Assembly (NCBI GenBank): GCA_002104905.1
Contig: MCFE01000224.1
Span: 58,824-122,823 of the forward strand
DNA length: 64,000 nucleotides
DNA from: Basidiobolus meristosporus CBS 931.73
Lineage: Eukaryota > Basidiobolomycota > Basidiobolomycetes > Basidiobolales > Basidiobolaceae
Reading direction: 5' to 3'
Numbering within the stretch: position 1 is the first letter of the stretch; each line of letters starts with the position of its first letter. Below the pieces are notes generated by a model. That model did not search any database and had not been told where the DNA came from. It saw only the letters and a list, made by a program, of their open reading frames with translations. A program made the position numbers and the translations under genes. Positions 43,946 to 54,557 of this stretch are shown in pieces.

Positions 43946-46016
43946 TTAAACATTCAATTCCATGGTTCTAAACAAATTGACTAGCTCGTCCTTGGTAAGG
44001 AATTGCTTTTCGCCCGTCTGACGGATCTGCAACTCGAATTTCCCATCTTTTAGGTAGGATTTCCCGATCACCACCGACCACGGGTATCCGATCAGCTCCG
44101 CATCCTTCATACGAAATCCTGCGGAGACCCCTTTTCTGTCATCAATGATGAGCTCATCCCTCAGCCAGCCAACTTCGCTATGCATGCGGTCGTACAACTC
44201 TTCTGTGCCCTTGGTGAGCATCTGGTCATTTTCAGCATGCTTTCCGGTGACAAGAGGAATCAAGCACATCCGATAGGGTGCAACCGAGGGGGGCCATACG
44301 ATGCCTTTTGAATCGTGGGATGATTCTACAATTGCGGCCAGCAGCCGACTAACCCCAATGCCGTAGCATCCCATCTGCATTGGGACTTTCGCTACCGAGT
44401 CGGCTGGCTGATAGGTGGCGTTTAGTAGGGCCGAGTATTTGGTTCCCAACAAAAATGTGTGACCCACTTCGACTGCCCGCTCAACAGATAGCGGTCGACT
44501 CTCGACACAATGAGGACAAGCGTCGCCGGCTTTGGTGTTGTGGAAATCTCCCATGTGGGTGTCAATCTGGTTTCCCCTCAAAATGTCGGTGATCTGGGAG
44601 GTTTTGGAGTTCTCGAATTCATGTGCTGTAGCGTTGCAGCGAACGCTATCGTCCAATAGTAAATTGAGTTTGTTCACGCTATGTTGGCTGAGCCAATCTA
44701 GCATCTGCTCTTCGGTGAGAAGCTTGACTGGTTTGAAGGATGCCTTCACCTTCAACCCATTGATCTGTCTGCCTTTCTCGGTGACAATCAAACTCAGCTC
44801 TGGATGCTCCTCTTCACTAACTGACCAGTGCAACGAGTATTTCCGCAGCTTATCAATGGTTTCTTGCGACAAAACCGATCCCAACTCCTCTGTCTGCCCC
44901 TTGATTTTCCCGATTGCTCGCTCCTCATTAGCGGTGTATCCACATTCCCGGCATGAGATCAGGCTGTCCTCTCCGGCCTGGCTCACAAAATGAAACTCGT
45001 GGGATTTGCTTCCTCCGATGTTTCCCGAGTCAGCTTCAGCGACTGCGAATGGAATTGCCACTCTGGTGAAAATACGATGGTACGCTTCCTTGACCAGGTC
45101 ATAAGTTACTTGAGCCTCCTCCTCGGTCGCGTCAAAGGTGTAGAGGTCTTTCATGATGAACTCTCTTCCTCTTAATAATCCTGAGCGGGGTCGTAGCTCG
45201 TCCCGATACTTGTTTCCTGAAAATCCCGGTGAATAAACGCTGAAGGCAAGGTTCTGCTTGGTCCCTACTTACCAATCTGATAGAGACGAACTGGCAGTTG
45301 TCGGTAGGAAGACACCTCATTGGCCACTAATTGTGTGATTTCTTCTTCATGCGTCGGGGCTAAACAAAACTCGCTCCCTTTACGATCTTGGAGTTTGAAT
45401 AGCTAGATGGACCAGGCAAGAGTTAAGAACGATCCTATCGTGTTCGATACCTATCCATAATATTCACCTCCTTTCCAGTGGATTCCCAGCGTCCGGTGGC
45501 CTTCCAACCCTCTGGAGAAAGCAACAAAGGTAACGAAACCTTTTGTCCGCCTAGGAGTGAGTTGAGAGTATGTTCGTCTAGCGTGGAATGCAGCGAGGCT
45601 ACTCTTACCGACTGATCGCATTTCTTCGTCGATAATTCTTTCCAGCTTCTCAAGCGTTCTAACAGCGAATGGAAGTAACGAATATATACCAGAGGAAGAC
45701 TATTTCAAAACAAAAAGAAATCAGAAAATCGATAGCTAGGAACAGCACTTTTGCAGCGGTACCTGGCGGAGCAAACCACTTCGCAACATCAAGTCTACGC
45801 TTTTGACATTCTTGTCTTCCTTATTTGCGTTTTCTTTCGTAGTGGGAACAAATTGTTGCGATAACACATTCCGGTACCTTATTGACTAGGCACGGAGATT
45901 AGTATCCGGAAACAGAAGAACAAAAGTGGTTTAAAGCCAAACTTTACCGCAAAGGAGCGTTGCCCTTGTCGAACAAATACATTGAACAGTTTGGACTGCG
46001 AGGTGGCTAATAACAT
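43946..46016 (-). CDS. mitochondrial prolyl-tRNA synthetase, bacterial type
   Basis: Six exons (45948-46016, 45763-45885, 45609-45699, 45468-45550, 45273-45402, 43946-45216) give 588 residues. The start [20 protein letters not shown] is a mitochondrial presequence. Class II motifs follow in order: [26 protein letters not shown] (motif 1), [24 protein letters not shown] with [22 protein letters not shown] (motif 2), and [17 protein letters not shown] (motif 3). An insertion between motifs 2 and 3 resembles the bacterial editing domain. The anticodon-binding domain is at the C-terminus ([12 protein letters not shown]). It charges mitochondrial tRNA-Pro. Length agrees with yeast Aim10-type enzymes, and every exon junction restores family sequence. 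Confidence 0.94.
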
Positions 46017-46282
46017 CGAGAAAGACCAAGATATTCCTACGAGACTAGAGCGAGAACGAACAACGGCCCACTATTGTGAGTAAGCCACTTCCAACAAAAT
46101 TTTAGTCCGATTCAAGCACTACTTTATTGGGATGTTAAATCCATGCACATTTGTATCCAAATTCTGATCAATTTCTTATCCTGTGCATCGCTTTGGGCCT
46201 AGCTTTGTACGCTGTTGTCTGGAGCCTGCTAGCCTGCGGAGTAGTTGATTCCATGTTGGTGGACACACTACGCAACTCCACA

Positions 46283-46692
46283 TCAATGGGAAGGGTTGGC
46301 TAAAACAACGACTACGAGTCGAAGGATTAATACAAATTGTCACCTAATGTAATATCAAACCCTACCTAATATAATGCCAACTATGAGCAGGAATACCCCA
46401 ATCATGTAGAACTTGAGTCTGTGCCGGCGCCACCAACGTGTCTGTTGTTTACTCTTTTTGAGATGCATCTCAAAATGCTCCAAGGCTAATGAATCTTCAA
46501 AACGGTTGAGTGCACGAAGCTTGGCATGTCTTTACCAAACCACTTACGGCGCTTTGACGGCTCCTCAATCTTATTCAACTCCTCCAAATTCAAATTTACA
46601 GTTACCAAAGTTTCTTGTACTTCAGTTTGGGCTCGTGAGGGCGGTTGGTGTGGAGCAGTGGTCGACCTATAGAGTATATCGTTAGCATCCAT
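46283..46692 (-). CDS. small single-span membrane protein
   Basis: Three exons (46536-46692, 46366-46485, 46283-46299) splice in phase to 97 residues. The N-terminal 50 residues are polar and acidic, ending in EEPSKRRKWF. Exon 2 gives a strongly basic collar (KKSKQQTRWWRRHRLKF) immediately followed by a 16-residue hydrophobic segment (YMIGVFLLIVGIIL) and a stop five codons later. This is the layout of a tail-anchored or single-pass ER or mitochondrial membrane protein with the N-terminus in the cytosol. I recognise no family. The 50-nt intron (46486-46535) creates the collar. Without splicing the frame stops early. It lies 267 bp upstream of the ProRS start on the same strand. Confidence 0.5.
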
Positions 46693-47170
46693 TTGCTTCA
46701 CTTGACCGTGTTAACTATACGAACATGGTGGTCTACTTGTGTTGTGTAAGGTAATCAAAGCGAGAGAAAAATAAACGGTATATGAACCAAGTCGGGCTGA
46801 AATATGCATGCCTGTCGTAACCTCCAAACTGGATTTATCCACTTGTTTAACTCGACCGTCTAATCATATCCGTTGCCCAGCGTTGCACGTGCTTGTAGAA
46901 CTTGGCGAACAAGCCCCAAAGATCATTTAGCATCTATTTGCTCATATGGTAACAAGTGTTTTATCTCCGATACGCCTTGTTTCGCAGAAATCATCAACTT
47001 ATGACAATGTTCTTTTGATCTGAGCTTTTAATGGAAAATGTCTATTATTGATAGAAGCAGGACTCGTACTGTAATTAAAACTCCCCTCTTTCCCCCTACT
47101 TTCAACTGAAAATACTATAAAGCTAATGGAAATGACTCGAGAAGCTTCTCTCTAGTATACCCTCATCATA
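46693..47170. other. intergenic, includes the knottin gene promoter
   Basis: 478 bp without supported ORFs. A short direct duplication (TTCACTTGACCGTGTTAACT near 46695 and CTTGTTTAACTCGACCGTCT near 46843) is present. An ACTATAAAG TATA-like element lies at about 47113-47121. Confidence 0.5.
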
Positions 47171-47344
47171 ATGAAACGCTTGTTCCTTTACTTTACGCTG
47201 CTAGTCGGTATAATAGGTCATGCCCAGAGTCAGACATGCCTAGAAGAGTTTGAAGAATGCGACCCAGAAGAGAATTGCTGCGACGGACTGAAATGTTCCC
47301 TTCTACAGGTGAACTACCGCTGTATTCAATACACAGGGGTATGA
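47171..47344 (+). CDS. small secreted cysteine-rich peptide, cystine-knot pattern
   Basis: A 57-codon gene starting at 47171. Residues 1-20 (MKRLFLYFTLLVGIIGHAQS) are a typical signal peptide. The 37-residue mature part has six cysteines at 23, 30, 36, 37, 42 and 51, spacing C-x6-C-x5-CC-x4-C-x8-C. This fits the inhibitor-cystine-knot (knottin) consensus shared by animal, plant and fungal defence or toxin-like peptides and some enzyme inhibitors. Between Cys 23 and 36 it is acidic. Spacing alone cannot say whether it is an inhibitor, antimicrobial or effector. A TATA-like ACTATAAAG sits about 55 bp upstream. The neighbouring subtilisin gene raises the possibility that it acts with extracellular proteolysis. 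Confidence 0.7.
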   Translation: MKRLFLYFTLLVGIIGHAQSQTCLEEFEECDPEENCCDGLKCSLLQVNYRCIQYTGV

Positions 47345-48016
47345 GCATATGGATCTCATAGAAAACAACTTTGTTATTACTTGTCATAAATTAATGTCTC
47401 TTGCTAATTAATTCAAATCCTATAAATAAGCGTTTCAACTCGGCTCCTTTTCACTTTACTATCATTCATACCGGTTCACTCATTTAGTAACTACCGGACT
47501 TTCAAATTCAAGCTGCTCACGTGCAGAAGGTTAATCTAATAACAGCTTGGAAAGAGGGAGGGGGGAGAAGTTCACCTCCTACTGAAAATCATGCTTATAT
47601 TCACCTGACTTTCGTGTCAGGTTTGTGCTCTCCCTATAATTGATCCAGGCAATAGGTATTGGATGATGTTATGCAAGGTTGAAGCTTATGTATATTCGCG
47701 TGGTGCAATTAGACGTTGATCCACAATAATGGAAACCGATCGACGCGAGCAGTTTCCTCATTTTCTTTCGCCCAAATCTTCAGATGTCATAGACTCCAAT
47801 AAAACCGATACCATTCACTTTGCGTGGGGAAATCGTATGCTGCTGACGGTTACTGAACGATGATCTGAGCGAGCAATGTAAATACCACGACAATGACGAA
47901 TGTTCATGGAACTTGTACCTTTCCCACCATCCTTACTCATAGCGGCTAGAGCATAACCAATTCGTATATAAATCGCCCGAGGGCTACCCACGATATTCAT
48001 ATTTCCTCTTGAAATC
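47345..48016. other. intergenic, includes the subtilisin promoter
   Basis: 672 bp. TATATAAA at about 47965-47972 lies 45 bp upstream of the subtilisin ATG. A 46-codon ORF from 47729 has no supporting feature. Confidence 0.5.
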
Positions 48017-49263
48017 ATGGTCAGCTTCCGCCTTCTTGCAATCGGTGCTCTTATCACTGTGGCATGTTCGAGCCCTTTGGTTGAGGGGGACAGCAACAAG
48101 TTGAACAACCGCTACATCATTAAGCTAAAGGGAGAGGCGGACTCCAACCAAGGTACCCATCGTTACCCACATGTAGTAAATGTCTTGCTAATGATTCGGT
48201 CATTGTAGTGGATCATTTCTTGAAGTCAAAGCTTGACAAGTACAACCGAGGCCGCAGTGGCGGTAATTCAATTCGCAATGTGTTACGCACCAAGTTCAAC
48301 TTGGATACATTCAAAGCGTATGCTGGAACATTCAGCGAGGATCTCGTCTCCGAATTAAGTAGCCATGCCGATATCGATTATATTGAGCCTGAACAAGAAT
48401 TCACTATACTTGAATCCCAAGCAAACCCCCCAAGCTGGGGCCTGTCAAGAATATCTCAAAGAGCTTCAAATTTGACCGCACCCTACACATACCCATCATC
48501 CGCTGGTGAAGGTGTAGATGTGTATATTCTTGATACTGGGATTTACACTGCACATAAGGATTTTGAAGGAAGAGCCAGCCAGCCTGTTAGCTTCATTGAA
48601 GGTGAGGCGGCCGAGGACCTTAACGGACACGGGACTCATGTTGCAGGAACAGTTGGTGGAAAGCTTTTTGGTGTTGCTAAAAAGGTTAAGCTGATTGGAG
48701 TAAAAGTCTTGAGCGGTCAAGGCTCCGGAAGTACAGCGGGTGTTATCGCTGGAATCAACTGGGTGGCAGAGCAAGCTAAATCCACAGGACGTAAGAGCAT
48801 TGCCAATGTATCGTTAGGCGGAGGAAAAAGTCCAGCAATAGTTGAGGCAGTTGAGGCAGCCGTCAAATCTGGAGTTAGCTTCATTGTTGCAGCTGGAAAT
48901 GAAAGCCAAGATGCTTGTAATGTTTCGCCTGCCAATGCTCCATCCGCTTTTGCTGTTGGATCTACTAACTCGGACGATTCTCGCAGATTTAATAGCAATT
49001 GGGGTGCCTGTGTTAAACTTTCAGCACCAGGGACTGACATTGTTTCTGCGAGCATAGATGGCGTAAATGCTTCCAGGAAAAACTCTGGCACCAGTATGGC
49101 TAGTCCCCATGTTGCCGGTGTAGCAGCACTAATGTTAGCTGAGGGTTTGGTATCGACCCCTCAACAAATTTATGATGCTTTACTTTCTGCCGCTACAAAG
49201 AATGTATTAACAGATCTGAAGGGGGCCACTCCAAACCTTCTACTATTCAACCCTTTGGCATGA
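48017..49263 (+). CDS. secreted subtilisin-like serine protease (S8A, proteinase K type)
   Basis: Two exons (48017-48152, 48209-49263) give 396 residues. A signal peptide (MVSFRLLAIGALITVACSS) is followed by an I9 inhibitor propeptide (about 30-110: NRYIIKLKGEAD, IDYIEPEQEF) and the mature protease. The catalytic triad is D154 (VYILDTGI), H186 (NGHGTHVAGT) and S341 (NSGTSMASPHVAG), with oxyanion N276 (VAAGNES). Family members are broad-specificity extracellular proteases used for nutrition and, in insect- or nematode-associated fungi, cuticle digestion. Cysteines are few, as in proteinase K. A TATATAAA box lies 45 bp upstream and AATAAA at 49273-49278. No break is seen. Confidence 0.95.
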
Positions 49264-49710
49264 TTCTGTAGAAATAAACGATTTTGTTGTGTTTATTGTC
49301 TAATGAGTACTCTGCTGTATACTCACAGACTCTTAAAGCGTCCAGTTCTAGCAACATGGCGCAATGAGGGGTGTACTTTACAATTGCCACAACTTGAAAT
49401 CATGTTGTGCGAACTATATTAGGCAAGTGTGAATGTCGAAACCCAAGTCGGCTACCTCTAGTGGTCTACATATAGTCCGTAGCTGTACTGCCATTGTTGC
49501 GGGGTTGAGCATTCATAGGTTTTCTCTGAAACTTTTGGCCATTTTTGGCTTTTGTACCAAGTGCACATGTAACAATATGACCTCAATGAATGATATCGAT
49601 CTGCAGAATGTTTTGATTCCCTCTTCATTGCCTACTACGGATTCAACTAGGCATAGGCAGTGAATATAAATATGCCAATATCAGTTGCACCACTATCTCA
49701 ACACTCGACG
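49264..49710. other. intergenic between subtilisin and crystallin-like genes
   Basis: No supported ORF. GAATATAAATA at 49662-49672 is a TATA-like element about 45 bp upstream of the next ATG. Confidence 0.5.
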
Positions 49711-50031
49711 ATGCGCTCTTTAGTCGTGGTATTAGCTGCCTTTTTCACATCCGCCCCAGCAACTTTAGGTGAGAAGCAGTTTGTTGGCTGCATAAATTCC
49801 AATGGTGCCAACTGCTCTGCTCGGTATTGCACTCCAGGGAATTGCTGTAACTTCCAAGATGACTTAAAGAATAACATGGCGAGTGTTAGAGTTTTCAGCC
49901 GCTCCTGCACTTTCTACTACAATTCTAACTGTCAAGGCGATTCTTGGTACCAAGGCTACACGGGAGATAAATTCGTTAACCTCCCTAGCTGGATCAAAAA
50001 TAACAATGCCGCCGTTAGATGCCAAGAATAA
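49711..50031 (+). CDS. small secreted cysteine-rich protein, possibly beta/gamma-crystallin-like
   Basis: 106 residues from the ATG at 49711, chosen because MRSLVVVLAAFFTSAPATLG is a clean signal peptide and a TATA-like element lies 45 bp upstream. The ATG at 49672 would precede it with polar residues. The 86-residue mature part has eight Cys (GCINSNGANCSARYCTPGNC region) and a pattern like crystallin-fold modules: MASVRVFSRSCTFYYNSNCQG then GYTGDKFVNLP..NNNAAVRC. Crystallin-fold secreted proteins include metalloprotease inhibitors and killer-type proteins, but the match here is by eye and weak. AATAAA at 50145-50150 follows. It is part of a run of secreted-protein genes. Confidence 0.6.
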   Translation: MRSLVVVLAAFFTSAPATLGEKQFVGCINSNGANCSARYCTPGNCCNFQDDLKNNMASVRVFSRSCTFYYNSNCQGDSWYQGYTGDKFVNLPSWIKNNNAAVRCQE

Positions 50032-50383
50032 CACCAAGGCGCGCTAGCGTTCAAAATGTAGTACGAACTAGTGGGATTGCAGCCTAAATCCTCTATGTAT
50101 TTGTGTCGGATTGGGACTGAAGATTTCATCGATACTGTCTCATAAATAAAACATCTTTAGACTGAATTAGATGCGCCTTCCAAGCACACAGCATTGATGA
50201 TGAGAGATTGGAGAAAAGGACCTGCTGTCCTACTTCTACTAATAATGCTTTTGTTTTGTCTTCGCTAATATTAGTGGGGCTTGGTCAATATCAGGAGATA
50301 TTCCCTCTTTGCCATGTAAGAGAAATATCCAATATAAGGTTGCACAGATTCATTTTCGGCACCCAATGTTGCATATTAGCACC

Positions 50384-50516
50384 GTGCCTAGGATTGGCTT
50401 ATCCACACTCTCGTGCCTAGGATTGGCTTATCCACACTCTCGTGCCTAGGATTGGCTTATCCACACTCTCGTGCCTAGGATTGGCTTATCCACACTCTCG
50501 TGCCTAGGATTGGCTC
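50384..50516. repeat. 29-bp minisatellite
   Basis: The unit, opening GTGCCTAGGATTGGCTTATC and closing CACACTCTC, starts at 50384, 50413, 50442, 50471 and 50500. The first four are identical and the last is truncated. There is no spacer between units. Confidence 0.9.
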
Positions 50517-51336
50517 ATTTCATCCATACTCTATTTAGGTATTTCCAGATTAACTCATTCGAGTGCTTTTTGGTGGATTATAGCTTTTCATACGAACCTA
50601 ATCCTTGGTTGCTGATCAGGACACAGAATTAGGGGACTTTTGGCCGGGTTCGAAAAATGGGATAACGTCCAATATTTTTGCTATGTCAAAGAATTAGAAA
50701 ATATCTCATGAAATTCTTTCGAAGCATACAAACATTGACATTATAACAAAACTGATCCTAACCCTATATCATTATATTAATGACTAAGCAAAGTTCCGGT
50801 TTTCTCAGCATGATGGCCCAGCTGCACAAGATGCTCAAGAGATTGTTGTAGAGCCCGGAAATACTGAGGTAAATTCTGGAACTGAAGCGCCAAAAGCTTC
50901 GAATGCCTGAGGATTGTGCTGGGAGAACCGGTTTGATAAGAGTCTCATGGCTGATCTTCTACTGGCCAAGATTTTTATCTGGATTGGCGGTGGTGCAGTT
51001 GACAACTGGAGTAACTTACAGTAACTATATGTCAAAACCGCCTGCGCCATTCAGCTGGCTTTCACCTCGATACTCCTGCTACATACCAGACGAATCTACA
51101 TGGATTATTCTGTTCAGTGGTTGAACGAAGTATACAATCTCCTGCGCCAAGTCTACATCGACTCCAAGTTCAACTCTGTGGTTAAGATCCGAAAAAGTTC
51201 AGAGTTGTTTCTTCGCCTGTGACTAAACAATGCCAGTAAAGATAGTGGAGCGTTGGTTCTTCTATAGAAAGCGAAACACCATTGAATGGCAGATATCTTC
51301 ACGTTAACTATGCAGTGGAAAGATCCATGACAATAG
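50517..51336. other. possible decayed 5' part of a secreted-enzyme gene
   Basis: Broken frames carry weakly suggestive words such as KIFIWIGGGAVDNWSN (about 50965-51015) and YMDYSVQWLNEVYN (about 51090-51135), vaguely like GH18 chitinase strands. No continuous frame or consistent splicing could be built. It directly precedes the Thr/Ser linker and cysteine-rich module. Confidence 0.25.
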
Positions 51337-51576
51337 TACTCTAAACCGACCACCACTAAGACAACCACCTCCAAGCCTAGTACTATAACTACCACCAGCA
51401 CAAATCAACCAGACCCCATTGCCGCCCCTAGAACCCCGTGTCTAGTGAACGGCAGATACGGTTGCAAAGGATCCTACTTTTTGGTTTGGCCAAATGGTCA
51501 GTGGGAGGTACATAATAACTGTGGAGGTACTTGCTGCGATATATACCAGTATGCGCAAAATTGCCATAAATATTAA
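51337..51576 (+). pseudogene. Thr/Ser-rich linker with C-terminal cysteine-rich module
   Basis: An open stretch of 79 codons following CAATAG, a plausible splice acceptor, and ending TAA at 51574-51576. It starts with a linker KPTTTKTTTSKPSTITTT and ends in a six-Cys module: C-x7-C-x18-C-x3-CC-x8-C, with NGRYGCKGSYFLVWPNGQW and CGGTCCDIY. The Gly-x-Tyr-x-Cys and Gly-x-Trp spacing resembles CBM19 chitin-binding modules that close fungal chitinases after a Thr/Ser linker. No ATG lies in the stretch, so it must be the last exon of a larger gene. The upstream part appears broken, so the whole is probably a relic. Confidence 0.4.
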
Positions 51577-51989
51577 TTATGATAAAACGTTGATGTTTGC
51601 GTACGTATAAGAATCCCGGTTAATCTGAAACATTTCGTAGCAAGCTAACCATAGCAATTTGATTTGTTCAAATTATGGGCATGTCTTGATGTTGAAAGAA
51701 TAAGATATCTGTCCCTACAATAAGGCCAATAGGGCCAATAGTAATACAGGCCATAGTATCAGAAAAACTGTTGTGCCAATTCAGTCATGATAATAGGCAC
51801 CGACTTCATTCTTAACCAGTTGCGTTCGTATATCAAAAATTGCCTCGTTGAACACTCACGTGTGACTTGGGGGCATTCTGAGTAAAAGAAACTCCATCAG
51901 TCTCACTACTGAGTCAAACGCATTTGTTGATACATGTGATCGATGATTCAATGGTGAAACCTCTGCTGATGTATTGAAGACTTGACTCA
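51577..51989. other. intergenic, no gene seen
   Basis: AT-rich with a local AAGGCCAATAGGGCCAATAG direct repeat near 51722. No ORF of note. Confidence 0.45.
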
Positions 51990-52102
51990 CCGATTGCTTC
52001 TTTACCTTGCTATATATATGTGACTCACTGATGATTACCTTGCTATGTATATGTGACTCACTGATGATTACCTTGCTATGTATATGTGACTCACTGCTCA
52101 CC
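51990..52102. repeat. 33-bp minisatellite
   Basis: The unit (TGATGATTACCTTGCTATGT plus ATATGTGACTCAC) repeats at 52030 and 52063 with a diverged copy before it. The minus-strand reading gives an artefactual SHIHSKVIISE repeat peptide. Confidence 0.85.
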
Positions 52103-52886
52103 TAACCATATATTTGGCGCTTAGCTCATTCGCCCCTTGTGATTAATCAGTATCACTATCCACAAATCAATCACCATAGTTATATGCCCCAACACTTTCT
52201 CGCCTATCCCTATTTGCTGATTAGCACATTTACACCTCTGTGGCCAATCATTTCAAGCTCCCAATGGCTATATAAGCTGTATTGAGTAGTAGCCTTTCCC
52301 TTCGACTGCTGATCTACTGGTTTTCCAGTGTTGCTTCAGGTTTCTTGACTTTGATCATAACCATGATGTGATATTGTGGAGCCTGGGGGGTTTGTTGGCG
52401 CCTTAGTCATCTGTTGACTTTGAGTTGGATTTATCAATGGGTGAAATATTCTTTCAAGACTTACTCACTAGTAAAGAGGATTTAATTCCACAGAATCTCT
52501 TGATTTGTAAAGAGCAAATAAGTGAGCCTAGTGGATTACATAGTAAATCAATAAGGTACATTGTGGAATATGCTTCTTAGATGTTAAATATTGTGTTTAC
52601 TCTGATAGATAATACATCCTAGAGATCATCTTATGATATATGTATTCCATGCTCATAGAAGATGTAGATATGTCCACAGCATTCCTTACTTGGTGAATTC
52701 TTTAGCAACTTGGAGTGGCATTTAAGAACTTAATTACTGAAGTTTGTAAACTGCTCACTACATATGCATTGAACATGTTTCCAATATTTCTAGATGCACA
52801 GGTCTGAGCAGCTTTCAACTTTTGGACAATGCACCTATCCAGTGAAGTGGCTACCAAAGGAAAAGTAGTCCATTTATATATCTTCA
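52103..52886. other. AT-rich intergenic, no gene seen
   Basis: No protein, RNA gene or repeat family recognised apart from the start of the duplication described next. Confidence 0.4.
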
Positions 52887-53335
52887 ATAGAGGTGATTTA
52901 ACGTACACATTCATTGTAGAGATGTTCTAAATATATTTTTAATCCTTAGTACACCCTGTAATATTCTTCAAAAGCACTCTGCTACTGGGTCAGATGATCA
53001 AGCTGCTCATAGATTGATATGTAGCTGATTTAGTATAAATATTACAAAGTCATTCTATTGTAATGAGTATACATTGATGACTAGATTCTAATACACTCAA
53101 TAGAGATGATTTAACGTGTACTTTCATTTTAGAAGTGATTTAACATATACTTTCATTGTAGAGGTGATCCAAGTGTATTTTTCACCGTCAATACACCCTG
53201 TGATATTCTTCAAAAGCACTCTGCTATTAAATCAGGTGATCAACCTGCACATATATTAGTATATGGTTGATCTAGTATAAATATTACCAAGTCATTCTGT
53301 CGTAATGATTATGCACTGATAACTAAACTCTAACC
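52887..53335. repeat. tandem duplication of about 205 bp
   Basis: 52887-53092 and 53131-53335 share the order TGATTTAACG.., ATATTCTTCAAAAGCACTCT, TAGTATAAATATTAC and AAGTCATTCT with scattered changes. Confidence 0.7.
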
Positions 53336-53472
53336 AGTAATGAACTAGATTTTGCTGAATGCAGCACTATTTGTGTATGGAATAGAAATATCCATGACGG
53401 CACAATTAAATAAAGAGGAGGATGATACGTTGCATTTGCCAACAACCAATATATCTAAGCATAAAGATACTC

Positions 53473-54557
53473 ATGGATTCTCTAATCACTGCTAAACTGC
53501 AGAGAAAAATAACACTACCACAATACTTGCACCAAGCGCCCCACTACCATAGGTACATCCTTAGCCCATCAGTAGAGACCGAAATATTACTGGCCTTTCT
53601 GACTTCATTGTGCAACAACCATGACGAGTACCAGGAGTTACTCTACCCCCAAAACGCGCCCGAAGATAGGTACTACCACAGCTATTGTGCACAAGAATTA
53701 AACAAAGATTACTAACCAACTGGTACTAGGAAATCTCCACTAGACACCTTGCCAACGGATTTATTAGTGTCCGTAAAGGAAACCCTTGCTACAGTTTTTG
53801 ATTTTGTCCTGGAAACTTACATTGTCACACGTCCCCAATGGTCCACACAAACCTTGGAGTCAGGTAGCATCATAGAAGAGTCCATTATGGCCGGCTCGTA
53901 TATATCTTGTGAGGAGAGCGAGCAAACTGTCTTTGCTTGTGTTCTTTGGAAGACCCAAGTGGGGGATCCGAATTCGTCCATTTACCAGCTTCAAAAAGCT
54001 ACTGGTTGTACAACGGAGGCGGCACGAAAGATAGCTACTCTCTCCCAGAGTAAGGTACCTTTTTGTTAGAAGACCTTTAGAGATTACCTTTCGTTGACCA
54101 GCAGTAGGGAAGAGCAGTAGTCGCTCTATCCACAGATATAGAGCGTCTAGTCAGGATTGGGACTAGTTTGGCATCCTGTGGCCTGCACGTTACCATTCGG
54201 TCAGGCAGAGACACCTTTCGAGAAGAGATTGCTGGTTTACTTCTTCGGTGTGTACAGGAGCTATGTACCAGTCGATTGCCACCAATCATCAAGATAGTAC
54301 GTGACCAGCTGCTCAGCGGTTGGCAAAGAGATTCTATTGATGTATGCAAACAATTACTTCAGGTCGATATACTACTGCTATCTAGTGGTTGCATGTCAGT
54401 CGAGGCAAATGGTTACTTAAAAGCACTGTATTACAGTGCTTTTCCGGATGGAGAGAAAACCTTGAGTACGTATTATCCCTTTAATGCTATTCCCCAAGTT
54501 TTGTCCAACTCGCCATCGTTACAGCTTCTAGGTTTACTGCGCTATACACTGCATTGA
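53473..54557 (+). CDS. unidentified intron-bearing gene, possibly broken at its 3' end
   Basis: Three exons (53473-53669, 53730-54049, 54142-54557) join in phase to about 310 residues. The first intron is 60 nt with a perfect TACTAAC branch site, supporting a real gene. The product is helical and soluble, with stretches such as VFDFVLETYIVTRPQW, EESEQTVFACVLWK and SLASCGLHVTIRSGRDTF, and no motif I can name. An ARM-like or scaffold protein is possible. After the stop at 54557 open reading continues in other frames (RVISESKAELLFESS near 54570, KIFNSFIGAAPKRLLGC near 54760), which suggests missed introns or frameshifts. An alternative in-frame ATG lies at 53422. Confidence 0.45.

Noticed and set aside
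47729..47869. 46-codon ORF starting METDRREQF
   Set aside because: No signal peptide, domain, promoter element or neighbour supports it.
50384..50516. CRISPR-like direct repeats of 29 bp
   Set aside because: The units are contiguous with no spacers, and the host is eukaryotic. It is a minisatellite.
51856..52101. Repeat protein with SHIHSKVIISE units on the minus strand
   Set aside because: It is the translation of a 33-bp minisatellite whose unit happens to be a multiple of three.
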